Shown here in pieces: positions 1-13,625 of a stretch of 64,000 nucleotides of DNA. The notes beneath the pieces were generated by a model. That model did not search any database and was not told the origin of the DNA. It saw only the letters and a list, made by a program, of their open reading frames with translations. This DNA comes from Rehmannia glutinosa. Lineage: Eukaryota > Streptophyta > Magnoliopsida > Lamiales > Orobanchaceae. Location: positions 15,232,441-15,296,440 of the forward strand of contig CM071925.1 of NCBI GenBank assembly GCA_016081115.2, in the 5' to 3' direction. A program made the position numbers and the translations under genes. The stretch's first letter is position 1. Each line of letters starts with the position of its first letter.

Positions 1-54
1 TCCCAATTCTCAATATTGTTGTACATTTCTGAGTGGCTCTATATTACTGAACAG

Positions 55-1814
55 GTTAAGCGATTTACAGGACTTACAAGGATTAAGGATGATCCTGTAG
101 AGACAGCTAAAATTTCAGGATCGGCCGGACATCAGGTACAGTTTCTTTCATCACATCAATGACCGAGCATTTTTGTGCTGGTTGTAACTGAGACTTCTAG
201 CTGATGGGAACTTCAAAGTTTGCCTGTTTGGTCCTCAGAGGTAAAGAGTTACCTTGATTATCATACATTAACAATGTTTACATGAGAGTGCACCCTGAGG
301 GGCGGGACACTAACAAAATGCCTAGGGATTATGTTGACTGGCAATTTGTCCTAGGACATATGTCCAAAGCTCTTATGCTCGGACCTCTCGATCTACTTAC
401 TGCACCTATCTCCCCAAAAATATGTAAATGGAAATAATCATTTAGAATCAAATTTACTACCCGAATAGTACGGGAATTATATAAAAATAAAAAGAAACCC
501 TCATAAAGTAATTCCTCACTTCTATTCATCTCAAATCTTTTAACCTTTTTCCCTAACGTTCTATAAGTTTCCTATTGATTTTAGAGGATTTGTCCTCTTC
601 TAGGCTAGTTCTCTATTCAATGTTTTGTTTGTTTATCACACTTTTTATTCTTCCTTGTACTATCACGTTTTTATTTATTTGAAAGTTAGAACCTATTTTA
701 TTGATGACATAATTTTGTATAATCTGGCTATCAGTTTTGTTTCTCATGACCATTTTAAGTATGTTGCCATCTTATAGTAGATCTTTGTTAAATTCTAACA
801 TTTAATCGTGAATTTTTCTAAAAATATTAAATATGAAAATTCAAATGGCGTATGTGCAAATACTCAAGACATGGGGCTATCTGGTCAATGCCTTACGCCT
901 TTAATAGACACTGCATATCCGAATTCTGAAAGTTGTATCTTATTATCTATTTTGCATAGCTTGCAGAGCTCTTTTATTTTATTGTCTCTACACACTCTTT
1001 GCATTTCTTTTCTGATGTTTTGACAAGGAACAAATTCATGCGTCCGTCATTAAAAATCTTTTACATGAAGCTAATGGATTCCTAAAAAAGTAAGTGCCAA
1101 TCATGTTGCATTGCTTCATATTGGACCTGTTTTGTCATGTAGTCACTGGCCATATGTGCAATTCCTGGTCATCTTTTGAGTGTTGACAACTTTAAGGTGA
1201 TGCTATTGACAAGTGGTATTAGCGAATAATGTTTAAAAGTCGATATATACTTGCCGCGGAGTAAAACTGTAGAGCATCTAGCAATCGAACTGCAAGAACA
1301 ACAATTAAATATTCTTTGTGATATATTTTTGTGTTGATTGCATAATATGCATAGTTAATCCTCACCAATTTAGCGGTGTTCGTCATCTTTCAATTTTTGA
1401 CCCCCAAAGAACTCGTAGGGGCAGTCAAGTAAGATGGATTGAGCTTCAGCGGATTGTATTTACTAATATCAGATTGAATGGATGCTTTTAAGCGCTTCCT
1501 GCAGACCAGTTTGGCATCATATTATATATGATTTGTTAATACCCTCTGCTCCTGTGAAGGTTAAATTTAGTTGGCACTTTCTTATTTCTCATGAGACCTT
1601 TTTACATTTCAGGTTGGCTTGGCAAGGGACCCCCTGCGTTCTGGTGTTGATGATAATGAACTTAAAATTAATGGGCTGGCGATCAATAGCTCTATAATGT
1701 CGATAATTTGCAAACACCATTTTGTCTTAGATTATTGAAACGCTCCCACTTTCCCACAACCACCCGCCAAAAGAACCCCTCTGCAGCTCCTGGGTTCATT
1801 TTGGGAAAGTGGAG
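55..1814 (+). CDS. 3' exons of an unidentified multi-exon plant gene
   Basis: Short coding segments read as consecutive exons. Exon 55-135 (27 codons) lies between AG and GT. Exon 1028-1089 ends in a split codon before GTAAGT. Exon 1374-1428 completes that codon and ends before GTAAGA. The frame stays open across both introns, which is the main evidence for coding. After 1428 (phase 0) two continuations fit: 1613-1738, which follows a CAG and ends at TGA, or 1731-1814, 28 codons ending at a GT donor. They may be alternatives. The peptide is hydrophilic and mixed-charge, with stretches such as EQIHASVIKNLL and SIFDPQRTRRGSQ. I recognise no domain and assign no function. The 5' part of the gene lies outside the window. 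A decayed gene copy is also possible. Confidence 0.35.
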
Positions 1815-3130
1815 GTAATTAGGAGTTGGGATACTTATGTCAAAATTCCACCCACAATTCTCTGAATTACTTTGAAATTTTTATAGCTACATACTTGTAA
1901 TCTTATAGTTAAAAAGCATTTCGCACACCAGATCAAAAGAAAGCGGCTCATGCTGGAATGTTTGACGCGTGTGAGACTCAACAGACCAATGATACATATT
2001 AAGCGGCTAATTATCACCCCTTGCACATTATTTCTGTATGTTACTATCGCTGAATTTCATTTGCAGATAATGTTTTCTATCCTACTTCATTTTAGTTGTG
2101 TGGATTAGCTGGTTTGTTTTTCCAATAGCCAAATGCATTTTTAATAGTGCATTTCTATCTGCAACTCAGCAACAAAGGATGGCCGCACACACATATCTTG
2201 ATAGTGGAACTGCTCCTCATGCTAACAGATTCTTAAGTTTCTTGTGGCGGATCTCATTTATATCATATCATAGCAAATATTGAATTTTGATTAGCATCTA
2301 TCAACTTCTGTGAGATAAAGACACTATTTAAATGAAAGTAAATATCCATCAACCTCATCAATTTCATGTAAAAACCATATTCGATTTATTTACATGCTAT
2401 GTGAAATCTAGAGAGATTATTGACTGTTGTGAACCTGTGTATCTGATGGGTTACTAGTAGGACTTTGACTGAATGTGCAGTAGTTAGTATAATTCTATTA
2501 GGCTATTCCTTATTTGATTTAAGTTTCAGACTCAGTTGCAATAGTCTGATGTTGTAAAATGTAGTATGGAAGTGCAGTATTCGTTAACTAATTGGTACTA
2601 GTGAAGGTGAAAGGATGTTCTAAAGAGTGCAAAATTTATACATTTACTGTTGCTTTAACCAACCCACCAATATGCTCATTCTTATTCATCACCTTGCTTT
2701 ATTAGCAAATACATTGCAATGTTTTCATCTCAGGCACTCTCATTTATATAGATTCTGCTGCTCCTTTACTCGTCATACTTCTCTTGGACATGTCCCTCTT
2801 AATACATGTCTTGCAATGCACACACACACACACATATTGTGGTTTCCTGAGTTCACTCACATTTTTTTCCTTTTAAATTTTCTCTTTCAGGCACAACCTC
2901 TAACTTGCTTATGTGGAATTTGCGCGTGGAGCCATTAGTTCTCCCATGTTGTTGATCACACACTGAAGAGAAGAAGGGAAGTTAAGCGGGAACATCTGAA
3001 GAAAGGGAATCTAATTATGAAGCAATGTTTTTGTATTAATTCTCAAGGAGGCTGTACATTATCACAATAATAATTGCTGCAAAAGTTTATATACGATACA
3101 AACTTTAAAGTTTCTTGTATTTTTGGATAA
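1815..3130 (+). other. Possible last exons and 3' end of the same gene
   Basis: Downstream of 1814 there are further exon-like stretches. One opens at 1917 after AAAAAG and is open in two frames. One opens near 2170-2180 after a CAG and runs to a TGA at 2281. One opens at 2891 after TTTCAG and ends within 50 bases in each frame. I could not choose a unique path through them. The AT-rich stretch 2950-3130 could be the 3' untranslated region. Nothing else is recognisable here. Confidence 0.25.
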
Positions 3131-3210
3131 TATGGTACCATTATTTTGTCATATACCTTTTAATGTATATGATCCTCTTCTCTAGGAAGTGATTCTTCAT
3201 TATGCATAAA

Positions 3211-3255
3211 GGGAGAAAGAGAGAGAGAGGGGAGAGGGAGAGAAGAGAAAAAGAG
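3211..3255 (+). repeat. GA-rich simple repeat
   Basis: About 45 bases of almost pure purine, mostly GA dinucleotides broken by GG and AA. It is a degenerate microsatellite downstream of the putative gene end. Confidence 0.85.
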
Positions 3256-6250
3256 CCTTGAACTCGGCTCTACTTGTTTAATGGATTAATGATGGTTATA
3301 CGTGTTTACAGTTTCCTTTTATTATTTGGTCTTTGGACCTCTGTTATAAAAACATTTTTTTTTTGTGTGTATGTGGTATTATTTTCTCTTATATGTAGAG
3401 TGTTATGCTGTCTCGTACATCAGATTATGTTTCTGCAAATAATCTCTAACTATGCGATTGTTTTCTTTTTATTCTTGGAACTTTGTGGAAATTAAATCTT
3501 AGTATCTTGTTTATTGTAAATTTTTGTATACTCTATTGCAGAAACACTTGAGACTATGATATCATGCTGTCTCTCTTTATATAACGTGCATACTGGAACT
3601 TTTGATATGTTGCACTATGTGCCAGAGTAATTACTGCTGGTTGAAAGACAATGGCATATGCAGTCCATTTATTATAGGTTGAACTCATGACCTCTCAGGC
3701 GAGATTCATTTTCTTGTCTTTATTTTTCTCATATATTTAACACATTAAAAGATTCTTTTGGTCTCGTTCACTAAGATCTCACATAATGGTCTTAGTTCAG
3801 GAAAAGCGGGCAGTTCACACAAAGGTTAATATTTTGAGAATTATAGACCCTCCAGGTTGACTATATTTATTTTTCTACTGTAAAGAGTTAACCAAATTAC
3901 GAGGCCTTAGATTTCGTCCCAGCTGGTACATTCATTTTGGAAACTGAAGCACTATTAAAAATGTCATTGACCACTCTGATTTATAATTTTCCAAGTTGAA
4001 TGCTAAATTTTCTTTTATTTCTCTCTTTTATTATTCCCACTTGAATAGTCTGCTTTTTATATTCGACTGACTGGCCCCAAGTCTATAAATATTAGAATGA
4101 ATAATGATTGTACATCCTTCCATTTATTTGCCAACCAATAATATGCTTCACTTCACTCTTCAGGTTTGTCTTTTAGTGGTCAATTTGTACTTCAGTTCCA
4201 TGGATGTCTCTGGTGGGAAAAATCAGTTTCCAAGTGTCAGACAGGTAATTATATTATCTGGGGATTATTTATTATGTCATCTGGTGATGTCTAACATCTG
4301 CAAATTATGAATAACTGGACAAGGGAAATGACAAACAATGCCATATTTTATTTTTGTTCGTGGCATCTGCTAAATTAGACATGCTAAGAGATGTCAAAGT
4401 GTTCTTTCGATAATACATTAATGGTTGTACAATAAGTCAAATATGTTTGATATTGCATATCCGAAACCATTACTATTTTAATCTAAAGCTCTTAAACTTG
4501 CCTGGATTTCCAATTTCCCTCATTAGGTAGCTTCATGACTGAAACTTATGACCACAGCCATTATGATGTGCATATAATCCCTTTTCCTGTCTCAGTTTAG
4601 AAGGATACATATTTTAGAAAGCAAACATCTTACAATGCTAATATGTTTTTAGTAAGGTATATTTATATTGTCTGTATGACAGATCTAGAATAAAGGATGA
4701 AAACAAATTGCCTTCAGAACTAAACTAGAAACATCTGATCGAAGAAGGATATGATTGATCACTTGCCATCATATTCTATTTCTAAAGGGAAATTAGATTG
4801 TTTTACAGCATTCTTAAACATGCTGTCTCTTGTATATCAAGTTGAGATACACTTAAGGTTTCATGGGTGGGTTAAGCCTGTTCTTAGTAAGTGAAATGGT
4901 TAAAGATTGGTAGGACCATACGGTGGGTGCCTTAGAATAAGGCTTATTAATGAATGAGAGGCAGAATCTTATTTGACTGAAAGCATCTCGTTTATGATCT
5001 TAGATGGAATGACTTCTGAACCAAAAAAAATAATCACTTGTTTCCTAAGTATAAATGCATTAGTAAAACCTTTGTCCTTCCTTGCAAAGTGCTGGGAGAT
5101 AAATCTGTAGTCTTCAACATAAATGAACAATTGGCTGGAGGCTGGCTCTGAATGTGGCTTGTATATAAAGAAAACTTGATGTAGGCAGTCTTGAGGCTCA
5201 AATAGTTTCAACTTGAGCAAAGGCAATATATATTTATATAAATATGTACTAGAATAACACACCAAGTATTATTCTGATTGTTTAAACTAAAATTTTGAGT
5301 GTCAAAGTTACAAAAGTTAACAAATTTAAATATATATTCTGGACTAATAGATTGTTTCAATAAAAATATCTTGAAGATAACAATTGATGAGATCAGACTT
5401 TTCAAACTAATTGTAGATAAATCCTTTATTTTTTGGACTATGTTTATCTTTTTAGAATCTTAATTAAATTTATTATCTACACCAATTTTGTACATATGAT
5501 TTCATGATAAATGAGAGCGCCATGTGGAATTAGAGAATGAAGCCTTAAATGTCCAAGATTAATTAGATAGACATGTGTCCAACGATTGTTTTTCTTTTAG
5601 TACAGGATATATATGTTTATTTATTTCATTTTAAAGATAAAAAAGTATCTAGAAGCACAGAAAATTTACACCATTAACCTTATTGTCAACTGTTCAGCAG
5701 TCCCATATGGTGCTATGTGAATCTGTGAGATGACACCTTTCATCTCAACAAACATATTTTTCAATCTCTATAACAACTAGAGAGACCAAATCTAATTTTG
5801 GTTGATAAATCAATCAATCAATCATATGAATTTCCATACTCACAGTATCCTAAATAGTATAGACATCACCATTTAATATCCTAATCTAGTCTAGGAAACA
5901 TTGGGAATTCTAGGCACAAGGAATCTTACACGTTTCCTGACCTCAAACTATTACGATGGAGCTCAACAAAATGAAGAGTTTTTCTCAGGTTTCTGTGAGT
6001 CATACTCATACCACACAACAATCTTATCATTGAATTCCAAATTCAGGCATCTCAAGTATATAGAAAACAAAGATAGAAGTCTCCTTCAGTTCTCTGAAGG
6101 AGAAAATAAAACGAACATGTGAATCTGACCTTGTCCACAATCCAATACAATCCCTCCCCCTCCCCTCCGAAAAAGATTATTAAATGAAGCATGTGAAACC
6201 CTCTTCTCCAGCTGAAACTAGTGGTAATAATCTGTCAAAGCTCACAAAAT
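3256..6250. other. Intergenic, no recognised gene
   Basis: AT-rich single-copy-looking sequence. The only suggestive piece is 4164-4244, listed separately. Short open frames such as 5901-6122 have no recognisable motif and are of the length expected by chance. Confidence 0.5.
4164..4244 (+). CDS. Isolated exon-like segment, unidentified
   Basis: The segment follows a pyrimidine-rich tract ending in CTTCAG and precedes a GTAATT donor. It is 81 bases long and open in phase 0, with the C-terminal half reading MDVSGGKNQFPSVRQ. It is not linked to another exon I can see, so it could equally be a chance match to splice consensus. Confidence 0.18.
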
Positions 6251-6282
6251 GTCGGCAAAGTTCCAACTAGCACAGAGACATC

Positions 6283-6736
6283 TCACCATATGTATTGATT
6301 TGAGACCTTAAAGAATGTAGGGGGAAATTCATTCATATCCTCAGAAAAGAATCCATCGTCTCCCAAAGTTAAGAAATGCATTTTGTATTCTCTGCCTCGT
6401 ATGTTCTTCAATCTCATGCCATGGTTGTGTAGTACACAGTATAGGTACACCAGCTGATTCATGATCTTGGCTGACACTAACATCAAGGGCTTTGGCAGCC
6501 AAGACTTGGGACAAACATTATAAGCTCTTATTTGTTCTTCCTTTCAATTCTACTGGTTTACCTATAACAGTTTGGACAAGCTCTCTAGGTACACAACGTC
6601 TCATCTTTGCATGATTTCTGGTGCAACGATGTGAATTATGCGTATCTTTGGCTTTAGTTTGGAAATCAGTCACAAAGAGTAATCGTGCCAGCCAGCCAGT
6701 TGGAGCTATGATTGTGTCAGATGACTGAGGTTTCAT
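6283..6736 (-). CDS. Two overlapping unidentified short open frames
   Basis: Minus-strand frames at 6518-6736 (72 codons) and 6283-6486 (67 codons) have balanced, protein-like composition in an AT-rich setting. A possible 57-base intron (GTAAAC to CCCAAG) would join the first to a third frame, but that is shorter than most plant introns. I recognise no domain. An untranslated RNA, a small gene or chance are all possible. Confidence 0.15.
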
Positions 6737-6739
6737 TTT

Positions 6740-7925
6740 CTCTTTTGTAGATACTGATGAAGTTTGTCTGTCTGAGAGACAGAAGAAAGGAATTGTTTGT
6801 GGGTTTTTTTTTTGCTGAATTTATGTCGCTTGTGATTGAGATATTTATATTGTAGAAAATTGAAACAATAGACTTGCCTAGTTGGAGAAAACAGAAAGTC
6901 AACTTTGGGAAAATAAAATAAGTTGCCTTTTGGAGTAATGATCAGATACGATCCTTATCTGAAGCTATTCATTACTTGGTTACAATTACATACCCTTACA
7001 TATTGTGATGGGACCTTAAAATAGTTTTATATTCTCTAATTTATTGTTTTATCAACTACAACGATATAGAGAGATAGGATAAAATATTTTGTCTATTATA
7101 TTAGTATATGCATTTGTAGTCAACCTGTTGGGAACCATATGACTAAAACGAATTTACACACACGAAGTGTCTTTTTTTATTTCTGCGTTAAATTTCCACA
7201 TGACATGATCTAGAAAACTGCTCAACGAATTTAATTAGCCTATCGCTCATTTTTAATTTTTGCGACAGGATGCATACATGTTGATGTAAGATGGTCTGTT
7301 TATTATACAGGTGCATTCAACAAAAAACCCGATAATGCAATATAAATTCAGAGGAGTTGTGTATGAGCTTAAACTTTCTATCCCATGGTATTTCTCTCTT
7401 TTATCTCTTAAAGTCAATCTTTTGAAGTATATGCAACTTTATGAGTAATGGCTGTGTCATCCTCAGCTTATTCTCAATTTGCAGGTGTTACACATAGTTT
7501 AATCAATGACTTTATTACTATGAAGAAATATCATTTCTGGGATTAAGAAATGAAACTTGCTGTTTGTAAGCATAAAGTTATTGTTTGAGCGTTTTTCTTG
7601 ACTTAGAAGTATTGTAGGATCGATGTTGTTGACACCCGTAGTAACCACAGAACAACCCTAAATGGGAGGAGGAAATGGATTGTCAAAAAACGAGGTGAAA
7701 ATCACAAAAACAACGGAACATTCTGTATCGAGATATGTGTATTTCTGTGATGTGTATGGGATATATTTAGCAAGGACATGTATAAAGTATGTAGCCATCT
7801 ATCTAACAGCATATCTATCTTTTACAGGAATACGATGCTAATATGATGTTCAAAATTGGAAATCACAGTGTGTGTAGGATGTATAAAACTCTCACAAACA
7901 AATTAGATTAGATTTTAGTTTTAAA
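6740..7925. other. Intergenic, nothing recognised
   Basis: AT-rich sequence without convincing open frames, repeats or RNA genes. Confidence 0.5.
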
Positions 7926-7928
7926 TTT

Positions 7929-8205
7929 AGGGTTAATTATAAAAACCACCCATGAGAGTTTAGCCTAATTACAAAAAATCCAAGTTATATATCTTTCAAA
8001 ATTACAAAATCCATTACCAGTTGTTTCTTTATTGCAATTGCACTCTCAAAGGAGGACATTTGTTAGGTGAATACAAACTTCAGTAAGTGTTTAACATCAA
8101 CACTTTAAGAAAGGTATTTGTGATATTGAAAAATAATTGGAGCTTTTGTAATTGGAAGCAAATTTCAGGAAATGATTTTGTAATTATCATAAATTTATAT
8201 TGCAT
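7929..8205. mobile_element. Possible small MITE-like repeat
   Basis: The left edge (GGGTTAATTATAAAAACC) resembles the start of non-autonomous elements common in plant genomes. The right edge near 8180-8200 (TTTTGTAATTATCAT) is a partial inverted match to it. No clean target-site duplication is visible, so both boundaries and class are uncertain. Confidence 0.22.
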
Positions 8206-9900
8206 CTTGTATTTTCCATAGGCAAAAATTTGTATAGGGCCGTCTTACACGGATCCTCCCAGTGACCACTTGCCCAGGCTTGGCACGAGATCAGTCTTAC
8301 GGAATGGGATAAAATAAAGCAGTCTCTGGAGGCCTCTTTCTTTTGCATAATGAATAAGCGTAATCCATATCATGTACATGGCATGCATGGTATACATATA
8401 TTGTAGGAAGTATAATATACAAAATTAAAGATGATCTGATACATGGCATATTTGTCTGCATTTGTCTTTTATACTTGTAGTCAGAAAAAAAGATTAAAAA
8501 TGGAGAGTGGGACAACATAAATCTTGACATAAATGCTTGGGTTATTGGTTTTATTATTAATACTACTACTATTCAGGAAATGTCTTAATTATGATAATAA
8601 ATAATTGGAAGCCATTCACTTCGGAATGGAATAGATCATTATAAAATCCTCTCTGATGCGTTTTAAGTTGTGGGATAATTAATTTGGCTTTGTGAATTTG
8701 TGAGCTGTGGCAATGGCTGGTTTCACTGAAGCTCATTGCTGATATACTATTGATGGCCTTTTGGGCATGTTGACTTTGGCAAAACAAGTAAAAGAACAAG
8801 TGGGTGTTGGGGTAGTTAATAGTGTGATGGTCGCTCCTTTTATAAATTTGACAAGGTTATATTTGGTTTGATTTAGAAACGAAAAGTTTTGTCCATTGGC
8901 ATATTGTAGAATGGTAATTTTATTTCATAAAATGTTAATGATTATGACCACATTAAAATATTTATCTTGTACCACACTCTGTAACAACAAAATAATATTG
9001 TCCACCGTTCCATATGTTTGTCGTTAACCACAAAGAAAACAATATTGACAAGACATTTATGATTGCGATATCTTCTTAAATTATTACTTTTACCAATAAA
9101 GTTATCATACTTATTTTCTTTCTGTGCTGTCTATTCATTATCATTAAAAAAATGAAAAAGCTCAAACACAGTGTTCGAACAGCTACTACTATTCGCAGAA
9201 TATAAATGATTTTAGGAGTATGTTGTTTGGTGTTTAGAGAGTTCGGAGGAATATTTAGTGTAATGTAATGATAAATGTATTGGATTAGTAGAAAATGTGT
9301 GGGGAAGCACAATATTAATATTTAAATTTATGATTAGGAAAAAGTTAGCAAATATGATTAGAAAGAGTTAAACAAACATGCCCATAATTTGTTTTTGGGA
9401 ATATTAAGCCACAATATTTTATATGTGGAGCAGAGGATTATATACTTGTAATAATTTAATATCTAGCATGATTTGGATCATAATTGCCTAATTGGACCTC
9501 GCTCAATATATGAAAAGGAAAAATAACACAAATCTTTTTCTTTATGGCGATACTTGCAAAATACTAAATTTTAGCAAATTAGCAACAATCTGTGTGGGAT
9601 TAATCACGAAAAATGCTCCAGCCAACGCGTTCTCACACAATCTGTTTTGCATATAAAATAACAATAGAAGCGAGTTATACGCGGTGTTCCGTGCGGCTTT
9701 TTATGCGAGGGGAAAAAGAACAATGATCTGTTGTTCGAACAAAGAAAAGAAGAATCGATCGCAAATTAGTAAAACAAAGAAGAAGAAAGCCCCAGAATGA
9801 AAAGCAGTGCAAACACCAATCTAAAAAAAACAATAGTAGCAGTTAATGCAGAAAAATATTATTTTACGTAAGGTACATCTGACTTTGGCTGAAATCTTAA
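8206..9900. other. Intergenic, nothing recognised
   Basis: AT-rich sequence. Short minus-strand frames at 8297-8530, 8569-8799 and 9076-9312 show no domain and no supporting splice structure. Confidence 0.5.
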
Positions 9901-9903
9901 TTG

Positions 9904-9904
9904 A

Positions 9905-9935
<31 letters not shown>

Positions 9936-9936
9936 T
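9904..9936 (+). repeat. TA/CA microsatellite
   Basis: A compound run of about eleven TA units passing directly into CA units. Confidence 0.9.
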
Positions 9937-11307
9937 CGGATAAGTAAGTTGTACCTATGATTTGCGAATAGAATTTGATCCAAAATGAATGTTTCAATAT
10001 TATAAAATACTTATTTTTGTTTTAGAACTTAATACAAAATCCTAAAAAATTTGATTGTCGCGAAAATCTGCATACGAAATGGATCTCCCGAAAAGCTGTG
10101 TCGATCATTTTAGATGTTTGTTTTGAAAGTTGTTTCGTTGTTATTTAGTCTGTTTCTGCATAGGAAGCATTGCTTCCTCTATACGAGGAATTATTCCTCT
10201 TCTTTCAATGATGTTTCATTCATGTTTTAAATGGGATAAAATTTTTAATGCCATGGATAAAATTCAGTGAGTGAAGGTATACCCACCAGAATGGGTGAAG
10301 CGGGAGTTATATCAACCCGGAATGTCGCAGAGATCACGATTCCCATGGATTGCTCAACACCTGCGTGAAATTTTTGGAACAGCAATACAGATCAACAAAG
10401 TGAAAGAATGCGATTAAAGTACAAAGTAGGAATCTCTTATACCATTAAAGATTGAAAATGGCTTCAGCACAGAGAGTTATTTAGCGATGAAAGCAAAGAG
10501 AAGAATGGATGAAGTTTTCTCTGTGCACTTAGACCTACTAGTGGTCGAGGAAAGGCAGTTACTCTTTCCAAGAAGTCGAAAAGAGACATTGCAGAAACAA
10601 CTTTGTAAAATCACGATGAGAGAACCATCAATATATTAGTAGAGAAGCTCAACAATGAAAATATGGGCAAAAAATCTCATTGGCTTCATGACTACTCTGA
10701 GCACAATCGAAAGTAAATACAAGTCCGAGAAACAATGCAAATCCAAGAATCTAACAATTTATGAAGAACAAATCGAATGAAAATGTCTACAACAACGAGA
10801 ATGAATTGATAAAACACATCAATTGTTTTTGCATTGAAAAATCACTTCCAATATAAGGTTAAACAGAAGTTGTCGCGACAAGCGATACCACATAAAAGTG
10901 CACCGGATGAAATTTACGATTGTGATTTCTTGAAGCATCATCAAAACAAGGACAACAAAGTTCATTGTAAGAAAATAATGACAACCATACTTGTCCATTT
11001 CGATAGAATGAATAATGATGGGTAGCCCCTCTACTTAAGGTGATTGGAGACATTATCAAATAAAGTACCTACGATAACATCAAAATAGTACACCATGAGA
11101 TATAATAAGAGACATGAATGATAGACATGGAATAGTCTGACTCTGAGAAGGCTTGGAGAGATCAAAGCGAAAGCCTTTCCCGAAATAATAAGTCGGATGA
11201 ATCTTATCGAGAAACTACGGCTTATCTTTACATGTTAGAGAAAACAATTCCCGGTCGATTCACGAGGCAGTAAGAAAGAGGATAACACATTACTCTTCTT
11301 GTTCATC
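9937..11307. other. Unclassified, possibly a decayed retroelement
   Basis: Base composition is less AT-rich here than on either side, and many short open blocks on the plus strand are interrupted by stops. That would fit an old coding mobile element. No protease, integrase, reverse transcriptase or zinc-knuckle motif can be made out. Two adjacent perfect hairpins sit at 10162-10178 (stem AGGAAGC/GCTTCCT) and 10185-10199 (stem GAGGAAT/ATTCCTC). Confidence 0.25.
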
Positions 11308-12449
11308 TATGTCTGTCCTCTTATCTTACAAAAGTGTGAATGTTTAACTTTTAATTTTGGTGAGACAAAAATATCCTTTGCATGTGTAAAATTTTTAGAA
11401 TATTGTGTTTCGTATTTATTTAGACACGACATTTGTTCGATTTAGCAGCAATGATATATTTTATATTACTACGTTTAAAAGTATTTATTCTACGGCTATA
11501 ACTCTTAAAATATTTTTGAATTTCAAATAATATTAAAGCCCCGTATTAAGTAGATTTTGAGAGCTTTCTAATATATGTCATAAGATTTCACATGAAAAAC
11601 TTTTAACATTATAAAGTTCAACCAGCATGTAAAAATTAAAATTTATTTTTCTATAGGTTTGTTATTTATTTAATCTTTTTATTTAATTATATGAGAGATG
11701 TTCATTATATGCAAAAAAATTGAGAATCTGAAAATATAAATTTTTAACATAACATAAGAATACTTCAAATTTCTTATAAAATCAATTTCAAATTTAAGCT
11801 AGGTTTCAAAGTCTTCAACTATATGTTCCAAACATACAGTCATTATAAAAGAAGAATTTTAACTATTTAACTTTTAGTATGATGCAAATTTTATATTTCT
11901 TATATTCTTTTAAATTTTCACCAACAATTAAATGTATCTGCTTCTATTTTATGAGAAAATATTAAAATTACGATATACACAAACAAGAAAATATAAAATA
12001 AAAAAATATTTTGAGTGGTTTTGATGCTATATAAAGTTAGAGAAAATACATAATTCCTTTATAGTAGAAAAATTCTCCTCGATTAGTAATATGCAATTTA
12101 AAAATTGAATTTGTGTTTGCTAAAGAAATATCTTAAAACAAGAGAGTTTTATATTTATTTTGTGCAATTTCATGTATATTTTATTTTAATTAGCCATATC
12201 AGTAAAATAAAAGTACAATAAAAGATAAAAGTGCTTGCCATGAAATAAAAAGCGAACAAGAACCAAAACAAGTTTATCGCGGCAAAAAATTTTGCTTTTA
12301 AATTTTAACTATGTGTTAATATGAATTTTACTTGATTTTATATATAACATTATAAGTTTTAGTTTCTAATTTATTATGTTTGAAATGATTTCAATATTTC
12401 GATTATTTTATATCTGTAAATTTTAAGAACAAGTCACAGTGTTATCATA
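11308..12449 (+). repeat. Diverged tandem duplication, copy 1
   Basis: A noncoding, very AT-rich unit of about 1.14 kb whose whole length is matched in the same order by the next unit. Shared landmarks are TCTATGTCTGTC at the start, the block around GGCTATAACTCTTAAAATA, the block around TTCTCCTCGATTAGTAATA, and ATAAATTTTAAGAACAA-type sequence at the end. Copies differ by many substitutions and short indels, so the duplication is old. Confidence 0.8.
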
Positions 12450-13625
12450 TCTATGTCTGTCTATATCTTTATCTTAAGTATGAATGTTTTACAATTTTCG
12501 ATTGAACATATATATCATTGTAGACACATTAAATTTAGGATAATGAAATTATATTTATTTGGCTTCTATTTGTTAAATTATGTAATAATATGACCTTTTA
12601 TATTCTACATTTTAAAAGTATTTATTCCTCGGCTATAACTCTTAAAATATTTTTAATTTTAAATAATAGCTTCATATTAAGCTAGATTTGAGAGCTTTCT
12701 AACCATATGTCATAAGTATACATAAAGTTTCCACATGAGAAAAATTTAACATTATAAAGATTAACACTATGTAAAAATTAAAGATTTATTTCTTCTATAA
12801 AATTAAAATTTATTTCTTCTATGGAGTTTTATTATTTATTTAATCTTTTTATTTAATTATATAAGAGAGATGTTGTTATAGAAAAATATTTAGGAATCTG
12901 AAAATATATTTTTAATCATAACACTAAAATACTTACAAAATTTCATATAAAATCAAGTTTCTAAAATTTAAACTAAGTTTCAAAATCCCTCAACTATATG
13001 TTCTAAACATATATACACAAGTAGATTATAAAGAAAATTTAACTATTTGTGCAGTATAATGCAAAATTGTATATTTCTAACATATTCTTTAAATTATGTC
13101 TATTATAATTTATAAAGAAAAAGATCATTGTTATACCTGATAAGAGAAAAAATAAAATAAAAAATCTTTTAGTGGTTTTGATCTTTATATAAAGTAGAAA
13201 AATACATAATTTCTTTATGGTGAAAAATTCTCCTCAATTAGTAATATGCAATTTAAAAATTAATTTGGATGGTTCTTTGAAGAAATAATATTGAAAACAA
13301 GAGAGTTTCACATATTTTATTTTTATTGCAATTTCATGTATATATTTTTAATTGATCTATATCCACTAAAATAAAAAGTATAAAATAAAGATAAGATTAA
13401 CTTGTAAGAATAAAAAGTGAAAAAAGAACCAAAGGCAGTTTATGTGACAAAGTTACCTTTAAATTTTAACTATATGTGTTAATATAAATTTTAGTAATTT
13501 TCCATAAATAATATTATTATAAGTTTTAGTTTCTAATTTATTATTTTTAATATATTAATATTTCAATATTTGAGTTCTTTATATCCTATAAATTTTAAGA
13601 ACAAATTCAAAAAGTGTTAAAAGTT
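12450..13625 (+). repeat. Diverged tandem duplication, copy 2
   Basis: The second unit of the same repeat. It is slightly longer because of small insertions, for example a local doubling near 12790-12820. No coding potential is seen in either copy, so the nature of the unit (old satellite, old mobile element or segmental duplication) is unknown. Confidence 0.8.

Noticed and set aside
10834..11059. Overlapping short frames on both strands
   Set aside because: No motif was recognised and surrounding stops are dense. They are of chance length in this less AT-rich stretch.
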